DNA of 18,888 nucleotides from Coemansia sp. RSA 922 (Eukaryota; Kickxellomycota; Kickxellomycetes; Kickxellales; Kickxellaceae), in the NCBI GenBank assembly GCA_027577415.1, contig JANBQS010000400.1, forward strand, positions 1 through 18,888, given 5' to 3'. Positions within the stretch are counted from its first letter, which is position 1. Each line of letters opens with the position of its first letter. A model generated the notes under the pieces. That model worked only from the letters and a program-made list of their open reading frames with translations. It was not told the DNA's origin and made no database searches. Shown in pieces: positions 16,362 to 18,888 of the stretch. The position numbers and the translations under genes were made by a program.

Positions 16362-17900
16362 ATGAACGGAGCGGGTGGGAACTCCACTCGACTTGTATTT
16401 GACGATGACGATGATTTTAATGACGGCACTCCACTCTGTAGCATCATGTTTTCGGTATCGGTACTCGTCTTGGTTCTCGTCCTTTTCAAAGTCATCTATG
16501 AGCGATGGGTGACACCACTGTCCAACGTTCCCGGCCGCTATTTGCACTCCATTACCAGTCTGCCGATGCGCTACCACATGCTACGCGGCAGCCTGCCTAC
16601 GTTCTTGTTGGCGCTGCATAGGGAGTACGGGCCATTGGTGAGGATTTCGCCGCAACGTGTTTCTATCGCTGACGTGGATATGGTCAAGCATGTTTTGGGC
16701 TCGCACTCGTATGGCAAGACACCTAGCTATGACATGCCCAAGGTTTTGGAGCCTAATGCGTTTTCTACTAGATCTGCGGAGCTCAGTACTGAGCGCAGGA
16801 AGCAGTTGGCACCGGGGTTCTCGCATCGCCATTTACTCGATATGGAAGACAGAATTGTGCAGTGCGGTGTGACAAATGTTGAAAAGAAAATTGCGTCATT
16901 GCTAGAGACCTCTAAAGGTGGTGTGGTAGTGCAGTATTATAAGTGGTTCTCGCTTATTGCCTTGGATACTATTGGCGTATTGGGATTTGGACGTCACTTT
17001 GGGGCACTTGATAGTGAGACTCATGAGCTAGTTCCGACATTGGTGAGGATTCGTGTGTTTAGCTATATTACTATGGCGTTCCCGTGGTTTAAAAAAATAC
17101 CCTCGTTGTTGGGCAGACGATTGACGACACTAGCGAGGTTGATGGACTTTGGGCGCGAGGCTATTGCGCAGCGACGCAAGCAGGCGGGAGAGACTGTCGA
17201 TCTGTTGCAGCTTATGTTGGACTCTGGGCAGGCGGACAAGCGGCTACCGCAGATGAGCGACCCGCAAATTGTGTCAGAGACTATCTTGCATCTGATCGCG
17301 GGAGTCGACACTACGTCTGCGGGACTTACTTGGACTCTGGCCTTGCTTCTACACAACCCGGATGTTATGCAGCGGCTTGTATCTGAGATCCGGGCAGAAT
17401 TCCCTATTGGTGAGGGGCATATATCGTTTGAGGACTGTAGACAGCGGCTGCCGTACTTGAGTGCTGTTATTCACGAGTCACTGAGAGTATTGAGTCCTGC
17501 GCCGGGTATGTTGCCGAGACTGGCGCCTGCTGGGGGACTGAGATTGGGCGGGTACTTTTTGCCAGCGGGGACCTGGCTCTGCTGTGCTATTGGCGCTGTG
17601 CATATGAACCCTGGTGTGTTTGCGGACCCGGAGGTCTTTGACCCTGAGCGGTTCTTGAAGGAGGAGAGGTTCAATATGTTGGCGTTCTCTACTGGTGTGC
17701 GTGCTTGCTTGGGTCGGAACTTGGCATTGGTCGAAATGCATGTCGTGCTGGCTAACTTGCTGCGCAGGTATGATTTGGCGTTGCCAGCGGGCGTGCCTGC
17801 GAAGGGTGGTGTGCCGGATATCCCCCGCAAAACAATGATGACTATGAATCCAACTCACCCTGATCGTGATTGCTTGGTTCAGATCTCGCCTGTGGCATGA
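16362..17900 (+). CDS. Cytochrome P450 monooxygenase, membrane-anchored, 512 aa
   Basis: This is a haem-thiolate monooxygenase that would oxidise a small lipophilic substrate using electrons from NADPH-P450 reductase, probably on the ER membrane. Residues about 29-45 (MFSVSVLVLVLVLFKVI) form the N-terminal anchor, followed by a proline-containing hinge (VTPLSNVPG). The I-helix has AGVDTTS (313-319), the K-helix ESLR (372-375), and PERF lies at 428-431. The haem loop is FSTGVRACLGR with Cys449 as ligand. All core motifs are intact and the length is typical. The first ATG adds an odd acidic stretch (FDDDDDFNDG) before the anchor. A second Met at residue 29 would give a more usual start, but the first has the better context. 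The subfamily and substrate cannot be assigned, and no pathway neighbours are visible. It is one exon, with GC3 bias like Brr2. Confidence 0.95.
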   Translation: MNGAGGNSTRLVFDDDDDFNDGTPLCSIMFSVSVLVLVLVLFKVIYERWVTPLSNVPGRYLHSITSLPMRYHMLRGSLPTFLLALHREYGPLVRISPQRVSIADVDMVKHVLGSHSYGKTPSYDMPKVLEPNAFSTRSAELSTERRKQLAPGFSHRHLLDMEDRIVQCGVTNVEKKIASLLETSKGGVVVQYYKWFSLIALDTIGVLGFGRHFGALDSETHELVPTLVRIRVFSYITMAFPWFKKIPSLLGRRLTTLARLMDFGREAIAQRRKQAGETVDLLQLMLDSGQADKRLPQMSDPQIVSETILHLIAGVDTTSAGLTWTLALLLHNPDVMQRLVSEIRAEFPIGEGHISFEDCRQRLPYLSAVIHESLRVLSPAPGMLPRLAPAGGLRLGGYFLPAGTWLCCAIGAVHMNPGVFADPEVFDPERFLKEERFNMLAFSTGVRACLGRNLALVEMHVVLANLLRRYDLALPAGVPAKGGVPDIPRKTMMTMNPTHPDRDCLVQISPVA

Positions 17901-18046
17901 CAATAATTGTGCATCTTTTTTTTTTAGTGGTGAGCTGGAATGTGACTTTGGCTGGATAAGCGGAAACCTTTGTATTAAGAAAAATCTGGATGTGGTGGGT
18001 TTCGGGAAACGCGATGAAACGGAAGCCAATAGGCGCTCTTTGACCA

Positions 18047-18052
18047 AATAAA
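18047..18052 (+). terminator. AATAAA polyadenylation-type signal of the P450 gene
   Basis: AATAAA occurs about 150 bp after the P450 stop codon, a normal 3' UTR length in fungi. Inferred only from the motif and position. Confidence 0.4.
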
Positions 18053-18717
18053 AAAAGTAGGGAGGGAGGGCCTAGGCTTTCTTTCAGATTTTTCTAGAAG
18101 GTTGGTTGTGACTTCAAAGCTATGTAATGAGTCGTGATCACGATCAACGTGGATCAGGCAATCTTGTCTTCATCGTGAGCTTCGTCATCAAGCGATGGGT
18201 GGGGCTTGTGCTGGCAGCATTTGCACCCTATTTAATTAGAGGTTTGGAGGATAGCTACCGGGGAAGGTCACTTTGCTGGGCAGCTTGCTTTCTTTTTTGG
18301 TACATGTCGTTTTCTCATCTCTTCTTCTTTCCTAGCTTTTGATCTAGATTGGAGACTTTAAGCTCGGCGCTCTTTAAAAAAAGGGGGGCTGCGTAGTAGT
18401 GCGGGAGAGCAACCGTTGAGCGAGACTGCAAACATCGAAGCTCTCCGCTTTTGCTTCTCCTGTGGTTGGGGGGAATAAAAGGTGGACGTTTTTCCCCCCT
18501 AGCAAACAAGGGCGTTAGTCACCTGGCTTTTTCTCTTCTTTTTCTTTCCTGTTTTTTTTTTTTATTTTGTTTTGTTTGAGAATCTATAACAAAATCCGCT
18601 ACACTTTCATTTCTTTTACTACTCTTTATTCTACCAAGTAGAAAGTGGTTGGAGATTAGAAGAGTCTCTTGCATGTGTTGTTCATTTTAAAACACACCTT
18701 TTCTTACAACAACAAAA

Positions 18718-18738
18718 TAGTATCACTTGTCGATACTA
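18718..18738 (+). repeat. 7-bp hairpin in the leader of the right-edge gene
   Basis: TAGTATC (18,718-18,724) is complementary to GATACTA (18,732-18,738) around a 7-base loop ACTTGTC. It lies about 30 bases before the ATG at 18,770 and so may be in the 5' UTR. No function is shown. Confidence 0.4.
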
Positions 18739-18769
18739 CCTACCATCAAAAAAGCACTACATATAAGCA

Positions 18770-18888
18770 ATGAGCTCTAGTGGGAGCGACTCTGAAGGGC
18801 CGTTTGCCTGTGGCTGTCTCAACTTGCGAGTGCACACTCAGACGACAAGCGACAAGCGTACATCGCTCGAGGATATTAGCGACGTGCT
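18770..18888 (+). CDS. Unidentified protein, first 39 codons (runs off the window)
   Basis: The ATG at 18,770 opens a frame that stays open to the window edge and begins MSSSGSDSEGPFACGCLNLR, followed by a Thr/Ser/Asp-rich stretch ending near LEDISDV. Serine-rich acidic starts are common in fungal proteins. The CGC pair at residues 14-16, followed by LN, could be the start of a small zinc-binding unit, but two cysteines are not enough to name a family. Codons have the high GC3 seen in Brr2. A pyrimidine-rich leader precedes it on the same strand. It cannot be assigned without the downstream sequence, and an intron may follow soon. Confidence 0.5.
   Translation, partial: MSSSGSDSEGPFACGCLNLRVHTQTTSDKRTSLEDISDV

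Larger units (their letters stand above)
17901..18769. other. Intergenic region after the P450
   Basis: The P450 transcript probably ends near AATAAA at 18,047-18,052, about 150 bp past its stop. A 71-codon frame at 18,127-18,342 has hydrophobic stretches but no family likeness and is not called. A 12-bp palindrome, TCGTGATCACGA, lies at 18,132-18,143. A long pyrimidine/T-rich tract (18,530-18,590) and a 7-bp hairpin precede the next gene and are probably its promoter and leader. Confidence 0.45.

Noticed and set aside
16362..17900. Secondary-metabolite gene cluster
   Set aside because: The P450 stands alone beside a core splicing gene. No synthase, transferase, transporter or regulator is visible.
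18127..18342. 71-codon plus-strand frame with hydrophobic stretches
   Set aside because: Located in the P450 3' flank beyond its AATAAA, low-complexity Phe/Ser end, no homolog recognised.
1..18888. CRISPR arrays, rRNA genes, LTR retrotransposons or DNA transposons with long terminal repeats
   Set aside because: No regularly spaced repeats, rRNA-like sequence, long direct terminal repeats or transposase motifs were seen.

Overview
The window reads as nuclear DNA of a filamentous fungus. A splicing helicase (Brr2) and a membrane P450 show it is eukaryotic and fungal in character. The one intact F-box/LRR-like gene and two decayed relatives resemble, from memory, large protein families seen in Kickxellomycotina (Coemansia/Linderina-like early-diverging fungi). 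That placement is an inference, not something I could search.

The window has two halves of very different texture. The left half (about 1-9,450) is AT-rich, gene-poor and full of decay. It holds a broken F-box/LRR-like copy (+, about 125-1,300), a plausible small hypothetical gene with a TATA box (-, 2,302-2,688), a short tandem repeat with tRNA-like B-box motifs (3,787-4,075), and a decayed LINE-type reverse transcriptase (-, about 4,265-5,450). Next comes a gene fragment with a strong-looking promoter (palindromic E-box plus TATAAAAG) on the minus strand (5,506-5,852). The only intact long gene in this half is a 553-aa F-box/LRR-like protein (-, 6,136-7,797). After it come a hairpin cluster, the start of a short spliced ORF (+, 8,430-8,610) and another broken family copy antisense to that ORF's end (-, 8,595-8,787).

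The right half (about 9,468-18,888) is GC-richer, especially at third codon positions, and holds three genes on the + strand. These are the single-exon U5 snRNP helicase Brr2 (2,236 aa from the start I prefer), a cytochrome P450 183 bp downstream (512 aa, membrane-anchored), and the first 39 codons of an unidentified gene that runs off the right edge.

Brr2 unwinds U4/U6 during spliceosome activation. The P450 is a separate metabolic gene with no pathway partners visible. The left half looks like a region where duplicated F-box/LRR-like genes and retrotransposons accumulate and decay beside a conserved core gene. I found no clear new multi-gene system. The best leads are the orphan promoter with its truncated coding fragment, the 5' end of a spliced ORF overlapping a family remnant, and the divergent C-terminal cassette of Brr2.
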